Positions 1-8,083 of a DNA stretch of 64,000 bases are shown here, one piece after another; the first letter of the stretch is position 1, and every line of letters starts with the position of its first letter. The translations under genes were made by a program, and so were the position numbers. The notes beneath the pieces were generated by a model. The model had not been told where the DNA came from. It saw nothing but the letters and a program-made list of their open reading frames with translations, and made no database searches. The stretch is from Bosea beijingensis (GTDB lineage Bacteria; Pseudomonadota; Alphaproteobacteria; Rhizobiales; Beijerinckiaceae). The DNA lies in assembly GCF_030758975.1 (NCBI RefSeq), contig NZ_CP132359.1, positions 1,442,811-1,506,810 on the forward strand, read 5' to 3'.

Positions 1-495
1 GGCCTCCTCCAGCAGCGCCTCGTTGTAGAACAGGCCTTGCGTCGCGTGGCGCACGGGAATTCCGATCAGCTTGCCGTCGACCGTCATGCCCTGGACGAGG
101 CCCGGCGCGATATCGCCGAAATCTTCGATCGCGTCCTTATCCTGATACGGGCCGAGCGGCTCGAACAAGGCGGCGATCTGCGAGGTTGGACGATTGTCGA
201 TGAGATAGCCGACGCCGTACTCGGTTTCCTTCAGGCTGGCTTCGCGGAAGAGCCGGTCTTGCAACGGGTTAGAGTCGAAGGTGGTGAAGGCGATCTCGGC
301 GTCGTTGGCCTTGCGCCAGCCCGCCATCAGGTCGCCGTCGCCGCTGCCGAGCACGGTCTGGTGGACCTTGTGACTGAGCACGTTCAGCGTCTTGCCGGCG
401 GCGCGCGCTGTGCCAACGGTGAAGGCGGCGGCGACACCGGCGGAGCCGGCGATGAAGGCACGGCGGGTAAGCTTGGTCTTAGGCTTGTTCGGCAT
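1..495 (-). CDS. ABC sugar-type extracellular solute-binding protein (3' part cut off)
   Basis: Periplasmic binding component of a family 1 (sugar/polyol) ABC importer. Translating the minus strand from the ATG at 495 gives 165 codons open to the window edge. The N-terminus carries a twin-arginine-like signal (TRRAFIAG, residues 10-17) followed by an Ala/Gly-rich core and an ARA cleavage region. The mature part starts KTLNVLSHKVHQTV, and GKLIGIPVRHATQGLFYN near residues 142-159 is typical of the family 1 hinge region. A strong GGGAGGAA ribosome site lies just upstream of the ATG. It is last visible in a minus-strand set lacI, permease, permease, binding protein, where an ATPase gene would be expected next, outside the window. 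The substrate cannot be read from the sequence; a sugar or sugar alcohol is inferred from the family and the LacI regulator. Confidence 0.85.
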   Translation of the reverse strand, partial: MPNKPKTKLTRRAFIAGSAGVAAAFTVGTARAAGKTLNVLSHKVHQTVLGSGDGDLMAGWRKANDAEIAFTTFDSNPLQDRLFREASLKETEYGVGYLIDNRPTSQIAALFEPLGPYQDKDAIEDFGDIAPGLVQGMTVDGKLIGIPVRHATQGLFYNEALLEEA

Positions 496-520
496 GTTCT
501 TCCTCCCTCTTTTTGGTTGG

Positions 521-1354
521 CTATCCCTTCGTCGAACCGGCGGTGAGGCCGGCCACGAGGTAGCGGTTCATGAAGACGACGAAGAGAAGGACGGGCACGA
601 GCTGCACCGTCGCGGCGGCGAAGAGGATCCCCCAGTCGACCCCGTCGATGGAGCCGATCATCTCGGAGATCACGAGCGGGGCGGTTTTCGCCTTGGTCGC
701 GGTGAAGATGAAGGCGAAGAGGAACTCGTTCCAGGAGAAGACGATCACGAAGACCGAGACCGCGAGCACGCCGGGCATCGCCAGCGGCGCGATGACCTTG
801 CGCAGGATGGTCATGCGGCTTGCGCCATCCATCGCGGCGGCTTCGTCGAGCTCGCGCGGGATCTGGTCCATGAAGGTGCGCATGAGCACGGTGCCGAGCG
901 AGACGAAGAAGGTCGCGTAGAGCAGGATCAGCACGAGATGCGTATCGCTGAGCCCGAGCCAGTTCACGATCGGGAAAAGCGGCAGGGTCACCACGATCGG
1001 CGGGATCAGGCGGACGATGATGAGCCCGAGCAGGCTTGCGCCGAGCCAACGCCCGGAATTGCGCGAATAGACATAGCCGGCGCAGGCGCTGGCGACGATG
1101 GCGAGCAGGGTCGCGCCGACCGTGATCAGCAGGCTGTTGAGCAGCCCCTCGAAGAACACGCCCCACGAGCGCCAGAGCGCGGCGTAGTGCTTGAAGGTCG
1201 GGGTGAACAGCCATTTCGGCGGCATCGCGAAGATGTCCTGGCCGGGCTTCAGCGAGGACATCGCGATGAACAGGATCGGGAACAGCGACCAGAACAGGAT
1301 CGCCGCGACGGCGAGCGCCTTGCCCAGCCCGATCAGAAGCCGCTCAGTGCGCAT
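521..1354 (-). CDS. ABC sugar-type transporter permease, MalG-like
   Basis: Inner-membrane permease of the carbohydrate uptake (CUT1/MalG) class, 277 residues. Six hydrophobic segments are visible, the first at about residues 8-30. The cytoplasmic coupling (EAA) loop reads EAAAMDGASRMTILRKVIAPLAMPG, here in two overlapping stretches around residues 177-200, and the C-terminus ends in RYLVAGLTAGSTKG as in MalG relatives. I chose the ATG at 1354 because GGAGG lies eight bases upstream; the reading frame continues further up but would overlap the previous gene by more. It overlaps the 3' end of the MalF-like gene by 11 bases, which suggests translational coupling. It pairs with that protein to form the membrane channel for the binding protein at 1-495. 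Confidence 0.88.
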   Translation of the reverse strand: MRTERLLIGLGKALAVAAILFWSLFPILFIAMSSLKPGQDIFAMPPKWLFTPTFKHYAALWRSWGVFFEGLLNSLLITVGATLLAIVASACAGYVYSRNSGRWLGASLLGLIIVRLIPPIVVTLPLFPIVNWLGLSDTHLVLILLYATFFVSLGTVLMRTFMDQIPRELDEAAAMDGASRMTILRKVIAPLAMPGVLAVSVFVIVFSWNEFLFAFIFTATKAKTAPLVISEMIGSIDGVDWGILFAAATVQLVPVLLFVVFMNRYLVAGLTAGSTKG

Positions 1355-2219
1355 GAGAGACGCCTCCACGCCTGAGCAGGAAGACATAGGCGCCTGCCAG
1401 CAGCAGCGAGGCCAGCACCATGATCCAGGCGGTCGCCGCGGCCGGGCCGAAGGCGTTGAAGCTGAAGGCCTCCTGATAGAGGTAGATCGCCACCACCTCG
1501 GTCGAGCGCGCCGGGCCGCCTTTGGTCAGGAGCCAGGCCTCCGAGAACAGGCGGAAGGCGAAGATGTAGCGGAACAGCAGCGCGATCAGCATGGCTGGCG
1601 CAAGCAGCGGCAGCGTCACCTGCCGGAAAGCCTGCCAGCGCGTCGCGCCGTCGATCCGGGAGGCTTCGTAGAGCTCGGCGGGAATGGCGAGGCGGGCCGC
1701 ATAGACGATGACGAAGGTGAAGGGCAGGTGCAGCCAGATCGTCAAAAGGCCGATCAGGACCATCGCGTGCGACGGCTCGAAGGACCAGTCGAGCGTCGGC
1801 AGGCCGAGCGTGCGCAGCGTCAGTGTGATCGGCCCCGCATCGGGATCGAACAGGAAGCGCCACATCACCACGGCGGTGACCTCGCTGACCGCATAGGGCG
1901 CAAGCACCGCGACGAGCAGGAAACGACGGAAGGGCAGGCCGCTGGCGAAGAGCAGCGCCATGCCGAGCCCGACGGCGAGTTCCAGATGCACGGCCACCAC
2001 GACGAGGACGACGGTGTTCCAGAGCGCGCTGTGGAAGGCCGGGTCGGAGAGGACACGCCAATAGTTCTGCAAGCCGACGAAGCTCGGCGCCTGGCCGAAG
2101 CTCGACGTGTTCAGGCTCAGCCAGACGACATAGAGCGACGGCAGCACGATCACGCTCAGGATGAGCAGGTGTACCGGCGCAAGCAGCGGCAAGAGTCGTG
2201 CCGTTCGTTGAAGCTGCAC
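1344..2219 (-). CDS. ABC sugar-type transporter permease, MalF-like
   Basis: Second membrane subunit of the sugar-type importer, 291 residues from the preferred start. A first transmembrane segment (LLAPVHLLILSVIVLPSLYV) is followed by five more, and an EAA loop of the form YEASRIDGATRWQAFRQVTLP sits about 90 residues from the end. The start is chosen as GTG at 2219, because GGAGG at 2226-2230 lies six bases before it. The frame stays open to a TTG at 2303 that would overlap the lacI stop, but that longer start has no ribosome site and would add a 28-residue charged extension unusual for the family. It lies between lacI and the MalG-like permease on the same strand. Confidence 0.87.
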   Translation of the reverse strand: MQLQRTARLLPLLAPVHLLILSVIVLPSLYVVWLSLNTSSFGQAPSFVGLQNYWRVLSDPAFHSALWNTVVLVVVAVHLELAVGLGMALLFASGLPFRRFLLVAVLAPYAVSEVTAVVMWRFLFDPDAGPITLTLRTLGLPTLDWSFEPSHAMVLIGLLTIWLHLPFTFVIVYAARLAIPAELYEASRIDGATRWQAFRQVTLPLLAPAMLIALLFRYIFAFRLFSEAWLLTKGGPARSTEVVAIYLYQEAFSFNAFGPAAATAWIMVLASLLLAGAYVFLLRRGGVSHAH

Positions 2220-2299
2220 GCGTTTCCTCCAGGGCTTTTTTGCTCCGGACTCTGTCGGCCCGGTGGCTCGGACGCTTGGGCGTCCGTCGTCGGTCTCCG

Positions 2300-3394
2300 T
2301 CAATGCACCGCCTTGGCGGAGCCGTTAGGCCTCTCCGGATTCGGAAGCGGATCAGGATCGCGGTTGACGCCGTGTTCAGCCGTGGCGGCGAGATCGCGGA
2401 CGGAATCGCGTGCCTGCAGGCTGGTTTGCAGCACGGAATGCGTCGGCGGTGCCTGGTCGCCGGCCATGCGGGCGCGCAGGCGCGTCCAGGCGGCTTCCGC
2501 GATCTCGGCGATCGGCTGGCGGATCGCGGTCAGGCCGGTCTTGCGGGCGCTCATCCAGGGATAATCGTCGAAGCCGACGACCGAGACCGGATCGGGAATA
2601 TCCATCCGCATCCGGGCGAGCGCCGAGAGCGTGCTGAGCGTCGTGACGTTGGTGAGCGCGATCACGGCGCTCGGCTGCGCATGCCGTTCGAGCCAGTGCA
2701 GGAAAGCCGCGGCGCCGCGATCGGCATTGGAGCCGAGCTCGATCACGGTCGGTTCGCGGTCGAGCGTACTGCGGATCAGCTCGCAGGCGCCGCGGACGCG
2801 CTCGCGGATCGGCGAGATCGCGAGGCTGGAGGCTGCGACCAGGATGTCGCGATGGCCCTTGGCGAGGAGGTGGCGGGCCGCAATCTCGCCGGCTTCGCGG
2901 TTGTCGATGGCGACGGTGTCGACGACCGAGCCCTCGGGCGGCACGCGGTCGGCGAAGACGATGGGCAGGCGACCGATCTCGTTGCGCAAGGCGTCCGGAA
3001 CCGCATCGGAGCAGGGCACGGCGATCAGCCCGGACGGGCGCCAGGCGAGCAAGGTCCGCAGCCGCGACTGCTCCAGTCCGAGATCGTCACGGGAACTGGC
3101 GACGAGGATGTCGTAGCCGTCCTTCTGCGCGAGCACCTCGAGCTGCGAGACCAGCGAAGTGAAGAAGACGTCGTCGAGATCGGGCACGAGGACGCCGACG
3201 ACGCGGGCCTGGCCCGAGCGCAGTTGCGAGGCGGCGCGGTCGACCTGATAGGCCAGCTCGTCGGCGGCCTTCAGCACGCGCGCGCGGAGGTCGGCATTGA
3301 CCGGCTTGTTGCCGCTGAAAACGTTCGACACGGTCGCGATCGACACGCCGGCGCGCGCCGCCACATCCCGGATCGTCACGCGTCCATTATCCAT
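2300..3394 (-). CDS. LacI-family transcriptional regulator
   Basis: DNA-binding sugar-responsive regulator of 364 residues, the usual family length. The N-terminal helix-turn-helix reads VTIRDVAARAGVSIATVSNVF (residues 6-26), followed by the hinge region, and the rest is a periplasmic-binding-protein-like sensor domain with VVGVLVPDLDDVFF and VVGFDDYPWMS landmarks. The ATG at 3394 starts the family-typical MDNGRVTIRDVA; an upstream in-frame ATG would run through the operator palindrome. It is the first gene of the minus-strand transporter set and is preceded by two LacI-type operator cores, so autoregulation and control of the importer are likely. An effector cannot be assigned. Confidence 0.9.
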   Translation of the reverse strand: MDNGRVTIRDVAARAGVSIATVSNVFSGNKPVNADLRARVLKAADELAYQVDRAASQLRSGQARVVGVLVPDLDDVFFTSLVSQLEVLAQKDGYDILVASSRDDLGLEQSRLRTLLAWRPSGLIAVPCSDAVPDALRNEIGRLPIVFADRVPPEGSVVDTVAIDNREAGEIAARHLLAKGHRDILVAASSLAISPIRERVRGACELIRSTLDREPTVIELGSNADRGAAAFLHWLERHAQPSAVIALTNVTTLSTLSALARMRMDIPDPVSVVGFDDYPWMSARKTGLTAIRQPIAEIAEAAWTRLRARMAGDQAPPTHSVLQTSLQARDSVRDLAATAEHGVNRDPDPLPNPERPNGSAKAVH

Positions 3395-3397
3395 CGG

Positions 3398-3440
3398 GCG
3401 CCCTGTTAAACGTTTTACAGAAAAACGTTTAACAGGGCGC
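3398..3440. promoter_or_regulatory. Double LacI-type operator inside a 19-bp-arm inverted repeat
   Basis: Perfect 19-base arms at 3398-3416 and 3422-3440 face each other across ACAGA. Each arm contains its own LacI-family operator core with the hallmark central CpG (AAACGTTT; CpG at 3411-3412 and 3426-3427, 15 bases apart). It sits immediately before the lacI start codon, where a bound repressor would block transcription of lacI and the importer genes behind it. Binding by the adjacent LacI protein is inferred from position and core sequence. Confidence 0.75.
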
Positions 3441-3645
3441 GCGCCGCGAGGCAAGCACGCTCGGCAAAAGTCAGCCGACGCCCCGAACGAGCAGATTGCT
3501 CAGGCGGCCGACCTGGCTTCTTGTCGAAGCCTGAGAGTCCAACGGATCGTGCTCGCCCGCTGGGGCCGAGTTGATCTCGCCGCACAGGTATGTCTGTTTT
3601 CGTTTGGCGGTATGCGTCGTGCCGCGGGATAGGCGAGAGAGCCGG

Positions 3646-5547
3646 ATGCCTCAGAAACGTCTTGTCTCGGCCAACGGTGCGGTCGCTCTGGCTCTGCTTT
3701 CATTGGCAGCGGTAGCCGAAGCACAAGCTCCGGCCGACGTCACGGCTTGTGCCGACGAGCGGGTCAAGACGGCAATGCTGCAGCCCACGCAGCTTGCGGC
3801 GGCCGAAGCGGCGTGCAGCCGCGTACTGGCTGCCAATGCCTCCGCAGCAGAGCAGCAGAAAGCCTCGTTCTATCGCGGGCTGATGCGCTTTCTGCAGGTC
3901 GTGCAGAAGGGCATGGCGTCGACGGGGAAGGCCGATGGCTCGATCGCCTATGCGCTGCCGACCCTGGCGCAGGTCCGGCCCGCGCTCGTCGATGTCGAGG
4001 TGGCGATCGGGCTGGATGGCCCGATGAAGGGCGATGCGCTGACATTGCGCGCCACGATCAACCAAACCATCGGGCGCAATGCGGAGGCGCGGGCGGATGT
4101 CGCCGAGGCGATGCAGGCCGCCCCGAAAGATTCGACCCCCTTCGTGCAGCGTGCGCTGGAGCACGAGCGCGACGGTAATGTGAATGCCGCGATGATCGAT
4201 CTCGACCGGGCGCTCGAGCTCGACCCGAAAGCCGGGACGGCACTGTCGGCGCGCGGCGATCTGCTGCGGCGTCTTGGCTATCTCCAGCGGGCGCGGACCG
4301 ATCTGGAGGGCGCGGCGGCACTGGGGCCGCCATTCCGCCGGCTGGCGCTGATGCGCAAGTCGGAGCTCGAATTGCGCGCGGGGGATTTGCGCGCCGCCTA
4401 TGACGATCTGGTCGCGGCCTCGCGCGAGACCGGCGACATGCCGAAGGCGGATGCCGCGCTGGCGAGCGCCGATCTGTTCGTGCAGGCGGGGGCGCTCGCG
4501 CTCGACAAGCTCAAGGACACGGAGACCGCCGAAAAGCTCTATCGCGAGGCCCAGAAGCTGGCGCCTAGGAACTGGTCCGCGGCGCTCGGCCTGGCGCGGG
4601 TCGCCGAGGCCACGGGCGAGAAGGCGAAGGCCGAGGCCATCTACAAGCGCATCCTGGCGGGGACGCGCGCGACGCCGAAGCTGCTGGAGCGCATTCTCGC
4701 GTCGTGGCGGCTTAAGCAGCTTTCGCAGCCGGCCTTCCGCGGCACGGGGCCCTTCCGCAGCGGGCTCGATTCAGGCGTCGCTCCGGCCAAGCCCTCGCCG
4801 GACGGTCTGAAGCGCATTGCCTTCGTGATCGGCTCCAGCGACTATGCCGAATTGTCCAGCCTGCCCAATGCGCGACGCGACGCCGCCGTGATGGCGAATG
4901 CGCTGGCCGATATGGGCTTCGATGCGATCGAGATCGCGGAGAATGTCGCGAAGGCCGACCTGCGCCGGATTCCCGCCCTGATCGCCGAACAGGCCGCACA
5001 GGCCGATGTCGTGCTGGTGTTCTATGCCGGGCACGGGGTCGAGACCGGTGGGATCAATTATCTCGTGCCGACCGATGCTACGCTCGATAGCGACAAGGTT
5101 CTTCGGACCGATGCGCTCGCGCTTGGTGACCTGACGGCGGCTGCAGCCAAGGCGCGCCGCGGCGCGCTCGTCATCGTCGATGCCTGCCGCGACGATCCCT
5201 TCGCGGAGGCGCAGGCCGTGGCGGCGTCGCGCGGAACGGGCGGGCGGCAACTCGCCGCCTTGCCCGAGCGCATCCATGGCGGCTTGGCGGCCGTGCCGCA
5301 GCCCGCGCCCAACAATGTCGTGCTGCACTCGACGCAGCCGGGCAAGACCGCCTCAGACGGCGACGGTCTCGACAGTCCCTTCGTGCGCGCCCTGCTGGAG
5401 ACGCTCTCGTCGCCTGGCAAGACGCTGGATGCGGTCGTGCAGGAAACGGCGACCCGCGTCTCCGAAAAGACGGATGGCCGCCAGGTTCCGGCGGCCTATG
5501 GCGCGGCGCCGGCCGTGGCGTTGCTGCCGAAGAAGGCAGCGCGCTGA
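3646..5547 (+). CDS. Exported TPR-repeat protein with C-terminal caspase-like (peptidase C14) domain
   Basis: A 633-residue protein with a cleavable signal peptide (hydrophobic ALALLSLAAVAEAQA, residues 14-28). Residues 35-350 are helical TPR-like repeats (for example ALEHERDGNVNAAMIDLDRA and AEKLYREAQKLAPRNWSAAL). A caspase-fold domain follows from about 388 (KRIAFVIGSSDYAEL). The catalytic dyad is visible: His463 in FYAGHGVE and Cys514 in VIVDACRDDPF, the standard p20 signatures of bacterial metacaspase-like peptidases. The start at 3646 is the ATG just before the signal peptide; an upstream in-frame ATG at 3571 would bury it. The gene stands alone on the plus strand, convergent with a small exported protein whose stop is two bases away. 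Secretion implies a periplasmic role rather than intracellular cell death; substrate and partners are unknown. Confidence 0.85.
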   Translation: MPQKRLVSANGAVALALLSLAAVAEAQAPADVTACADERVKTAMLQPTQLAAAEAACSRVLAANASAAEQQKASFYRGLMRFLQVVQKGMASTGKADGSIAYALPTLAQVRPALVDVEVAIGLDGPMKGDALTLRATINQTIGRNAEARADVAEAMQAAPKDSTPFVQRALEHERDGNVNAAMIDLDRALELDPKAGTALSARGDLLRRLGYLQRARTDLEGAAALGPPFRRLALMRKSELELRAGDLRAAYDDLVAASRETGDMPKADAALASADLFVQAGALALDKLKDTETAEKLYREAQKLAPRNWSAALGLARVAEATGEKAKAEAIYKRILAGTRATPKLLERILASWRLKQLSQPAFRGTGPFRSGLDSGVAPAKPSPDGLKRIAFVIGSSDYAELSSLPNARRDAAVMANALADMGFDAIEIAENVAKADLRRIPALIAEQAAQADVVLVFYAGHGVETGGINYLVPTDATLDSDKVLRTDALALGDLTAAAAKARRGALVIVDACRDDPFAEAQAVAASRGTGGRQLAALPERIHGGLAAVPQPAPNNVVLHSTQPGKTASDGDGLDSPFVRALLETLSSPGKTLDAVVQETATRVSEKTDGRQVPAAYGAAPAVALLPKKAAR

Positions 5548-5548
5548 G

Positions 5549-6013
5549 TTACTTGGCTTCCGCGACCGTCAGCGTCATCTGGCTGCGGCCGATCCGGCCT
5601 TCCTTGTCGGTCGCCTCGATGACGATGACATGCTTGCCGGGTGGCACGATGACGGCCGGCGCCTCGATGCCAGCCGCCGTGACGAAGGGCTTGAGACGCG
5701 CGGTCAGATCGATCTCGGGCTGGCGCCGATAGGTGACGCGCACGCTCTCGGGATCGATCGCGACGCTGTTGCGCGGCTTGAACTTCACGGCGAGCCGGAA
5801 GGTCCCGCTCACGCCGATGGGCGGCGGCGCGACCGCATCGATGCCGGGACCGCGAGTCAGATTGCGCTCCTGCGCCGCTCCAGAATCGGCGGAGGGCAGG
5901 CGCGCCTCCTCGGGCGTGATGAGGCGTACGGGTTCCACGGCAAGCGCTGCGGAAGCGCTGGCGATCAAAAGCAGCGCGGAAACGACCGTTCTGACCTTAT
6001 GCACGCGAGTCAT
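5549..6013 (-). CDS. Small exported protein of unknown function
   Basis: I do not recognise this protein. From the ATG at 6013 it is 154 residues with a clear signal peptide (VRTVVSALLLIASASAALA, residues 8-26). The mature part is Pro- and beta-rich; SGTFRLAVKFKPRNSVAIDPES and VIVPPGKHVIVIEATDKEGRIG suggest an immunoglobulin-like or Big-type beta-sandwich of about 100 residues. It is tail-to-tail with the caspase gene, with a single base between the two stop codons, so there is no room for separate terminators. Both products are exported, but a functional link is only a guess from adjacency. Confidence 0.7.
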   Translation of the reverse strand: MTRVHKVRTVVSALLLIASASAALAVEPVRLITPEEARLPSADSGAAQERNLTRGPGIDAVAPPPIGVSGTFRLAVKFKPRNSVAIDPESVRVTYRRQPEIDLTARLKPFVTAAGIEAPAVIVPPGKHVIVIEATDKEGRIGRSQMTLTVAEAK

Positions 6014-6106
6014 CGTCACCCCTCGGGTTGATCGCATTCCCTGCGATGATCCTGAAGCCATGGCTCCGCGTCAACGCCGCAATTGGCATGACCGGTACCG
6101 GTAGGT

Positions 6107-6131
6107 AAGCATGCGCCTTGAGCGCATGCTT
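6107..6131. terminator. 10-bp hairpin downstream of the RraA-like gene
   Basis: A perfect stem AAGCATGCGC / GCGCATGCTT with a five-base loop lies directly after the stop of the minus-strand RraA-like gene. There is no U-tract on the minus strand, so it may act as a 3'-end stabiliser or rho-assisted stop rather than a classical intrinsic terminator. Confidence 0.45.
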
Positions 6132-6136
6132 GGTCG

Positions 6137-6799
6137 TCAGGGCGGTGTCAGGCCGAAGACGGCTTCGGCCGTCTGGCCGGACGCCAGAGCCGCTTCCCAT
6201 TTCGCCTCCAGCACCAGCCTTGCCTCCGCATCGGCGATGCGGCCGCGGATCGTCGCCGGCGTCAGTGCGACGAGCCCGTCGTCGTCGCCGATCAGGAGAT
6301 CGCCGGGCGAAACGATGGCGCCGCCGATCGTCACTGGCCGGTTGATCTCGCCCCGTTCCGCTGAAGACGGCCCGCGCGGCGTCACCGAGCGCGCGAAGAC
6401 CGAGAAATCCGTCCAGCCGGCCAGCGTCCCGACATCGCGGATCGCCCCGTCGCAGACGAGGCCGACGGCGCCCTTGCGGCGGATATGGCCGCCCAGAATC
6501 TCGCCGATCATCGCGCTTTCGGCATGCCCTGCGGCTGCGATGACCAGGACGTCGCCGGGGCCGATAATGTCCATCGCGCGGACCACCGAGCCGAAATCAG
6601 GCGCCTCGCAGAAGGCGGTGACCGCGCGCCCGAACAGGCGCGGCTGCTGGCCGGGCGGCATCAGGGGGCGGATCGCCGGGTCGATCTGGTTGAGATTGCG
6701 GCCGAGATCGACCGCGACCGCCACGGGGATCGCCCGCCAGCGCTCGATCTCGGCGGCGGTCAGATCGCTCTTGGGGGTCTGGTGGATGGTCACGGGCAT
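6137..6799 (-). CDS. RraA-like / 4-hydroxy-4-methyl-2-oxoglutarate aldolase family protein
   Basis: A 220-residue member of the RraA fold. Family members are either inhibitors of RNase E or class II (metal-dependent) pyruvate aldolases that cleave 4-hydroxy-2-oxo acids, or oxaloacetate decarboxylases. The family core is visible: GPGDVLVIAAAGHAESAMIG (about residues 80-99), then GGHIRRKGAVGLVCDGAIRDV, containing the substrate Arg and metal-binding Asp of the aldolase class, and a late GDLLIGDDDGLVAL. The ATG at 6799 has GAGGA upstream. It is the last gene of a minus-strand series MocR regulator, oxo-acid hydratase, aminotransferase, RraA. That context favours an aldolase acting on a hydrated 2-oxo acid over an RNase E regulator. 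The exact substrate is not known. Confidence 0.8.
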   Translation of the reverse strand: MPVTIHQTPKSDLTAAEIERWRAIPVAVAVDLGRNLNQIDPAIRPLMPPGQQPRLFGRAVTAFCEAPDFGSVVRAMDIIGPGDVLVIAAAGHAESAMIGEILGGHIRRKGAVGLVCDGAIRDVGTLAGWTDFSVFARSVTPRGPSSAERGEINRPVTIGGAIVSPGDLLIGDDDGLVALTPATIRGRIADAEARLVLEAKWEAALASGQTAEAVFGLTPP

Positions 6800-6859
6800 G
6801 GTGCGGTCCTCATCGTCGCGATGTGGCGATCTGGTGGTGTCGGGTGGACAGGGGTGGCT

Positions 6860-8065
6860 TCAGCTCCGCAGCCGCGATCCCATGCGGGCCTTCAGGACGT
6901 TGCCGAGCGCGCTGATGCCGGCGACGAGCCGCTCGTCGGTCTGCGTCGAATAGCTCATGCGCGCATGGTTTGGTCGCTGGTCCAGCGCGAAGAAGGTCGC
7001 GCCGGGTACATAGGCGACGCGGGCCTCGGGCAGCGCGTGGTCCAGCATGAAGGCGGCAGTGTCGAAGCCTTCCGGGAAGGTCAGCCAGGTGAAGAGCCCG
7101 CCGCTCGCATCGGTGCAGGCGATCTCCTGCGGGAAGCTCTGCCGGATCGTGTCCAGCATCAGGTTCTTCTTGTGGCGATAGGCGGTGCGGATCGTCGCGA
7201 TATGCGCGTCGATGTCGTAATCCGCGAGGAAGCGCGAGGCGACCGCCATGTTGAGCGTGCTGGTCTGCGTGTCGGCCGCGAGCTTGAGCAGGCCGAGCTG
7301 CTCGATCAGGTCGGTCGAGGCGACGGCCCAGCCGAGCCTCAAGCCCGGCGCCAGGATCTTCGAGAAGCTGCCGAGATAGATCACGCGGCCCTCGGTGTCG
7401 AAGCTCTTGATCGGCGGGATGCGCTCGCCCTCGAAGCGGATTTCGCGATAGGGCGAATCCTCGAGGATGATGATGTCATGGGCATTGGCGATCTCGACCA
7501 GGCGCTTGCGCCGCGCCAGGCTCATCGTGACGCCGGTCGGATTGTGGAAATCCGGGACCGTGTAGATGAACTTGGCGCCCGGATTGGCCTTCAGCGCCGC
7601 GTCGAGCGCTTCGACATCCATGCCGTCCTCGTCCATGCCGACCGTGACATAGCGCGGCTCGCACGGGTTGAAGGCGATCAGCGCGCCGAGGAAGGTCGGG
7701 TCCTCGACGACGATGATGTCGTCCTTGTCGACCAGCATCTTGGCGACGAGGTCGAGCCCTTGCTGGCCGCCCTGGAGGATCAGCACCTCGTCGGTGGTGC
7801 AAGGCACGCCGTCGCGCGTCATCCGCTCGGCGATCTGCCGGCGCAGCAGCGCCATGCCGTTCGAGACGGTGTATTGCAGCGCCTCCTGTCCGTTCTCGGC
7901 CAAGGTTTTGCGGAAGACCTCGTCCAGTCCCGCGATCGGGAACAAGGAGGCGTCGGGATAGCCGCCGCCGAAGGAGATCACGCTGGGATCGGCGCCGAGC
8001 CGCAGGAGCTCGCGGATGGCGGAAGGTTTGACCCGGCTCATCCGGGCAGCGAGGCGAGACGTCAT
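6860..8065 (-). CDS. PLP-dependent aminotransferase (class I/II, 2-aminoadipate transaminase-like)
   Basis: A 401-residue fold-type I aminotransferase. Landmarks are VISFGGGYPDASLFP (substrate-binding N-terminal segment), LILQGGQQGLDLVAKML (phosphate-binding region), VPDFHNPTGVTMS with the Asn-Pro-Thr-Gly motif, ILEDSPYREIRF with the pyridine-binding Asp/Tyr, and GSFSKILAPGLRLGW with the Schiff-base Lys. This LysN/KAT-like class removes the amino group from diverse amino acids. An ATG at 8083 abuts the hydratase stop but lacks a ribosome site; the ATG at 8065 follows GGAAAG. It lies between the hydratase and the RraA-like gene, so it probably feeds an amino-acid-derived 2-oxo acid to them. 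Confidence 0.85.
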   Translation of the reverse strand: MTSRLAARMSRVKPSAIRELLRLGADPSVISFGGGYPDASLFPIAGLDEVFRKTLAENGQEALQYTVSNGMALLRRQIAERMTRDGVPCTTDEVLILQGGQQGLDLVAKMLVDKDDIIVVEDPTFLGALIAFNPCEPRYVTVGMDEDGMDVEALDAALKANPGAKFIYTVPDFHNPTGVTMSLARRKRLVEIANAHDIIILEDSPYREIRFEGERIPPIKSFDTEGRVIYLGSFSKILAPGLRLGWAVASTDLIEQLGLLKLAADTQTSTLNMAVASRFLADYDIDAHIATIRTAYRHKKNLMLDTIRQSFPQEIACTDASGGLFTWLTFPEGFDTAAFMLDHALPEARVAYVPGATFFALDQRPNHARMSYSTQTDERLVAGISALGNVLKARMGSRLRS

Positions 8066-8083
8066 GATCGTACTTTCCGGCAT

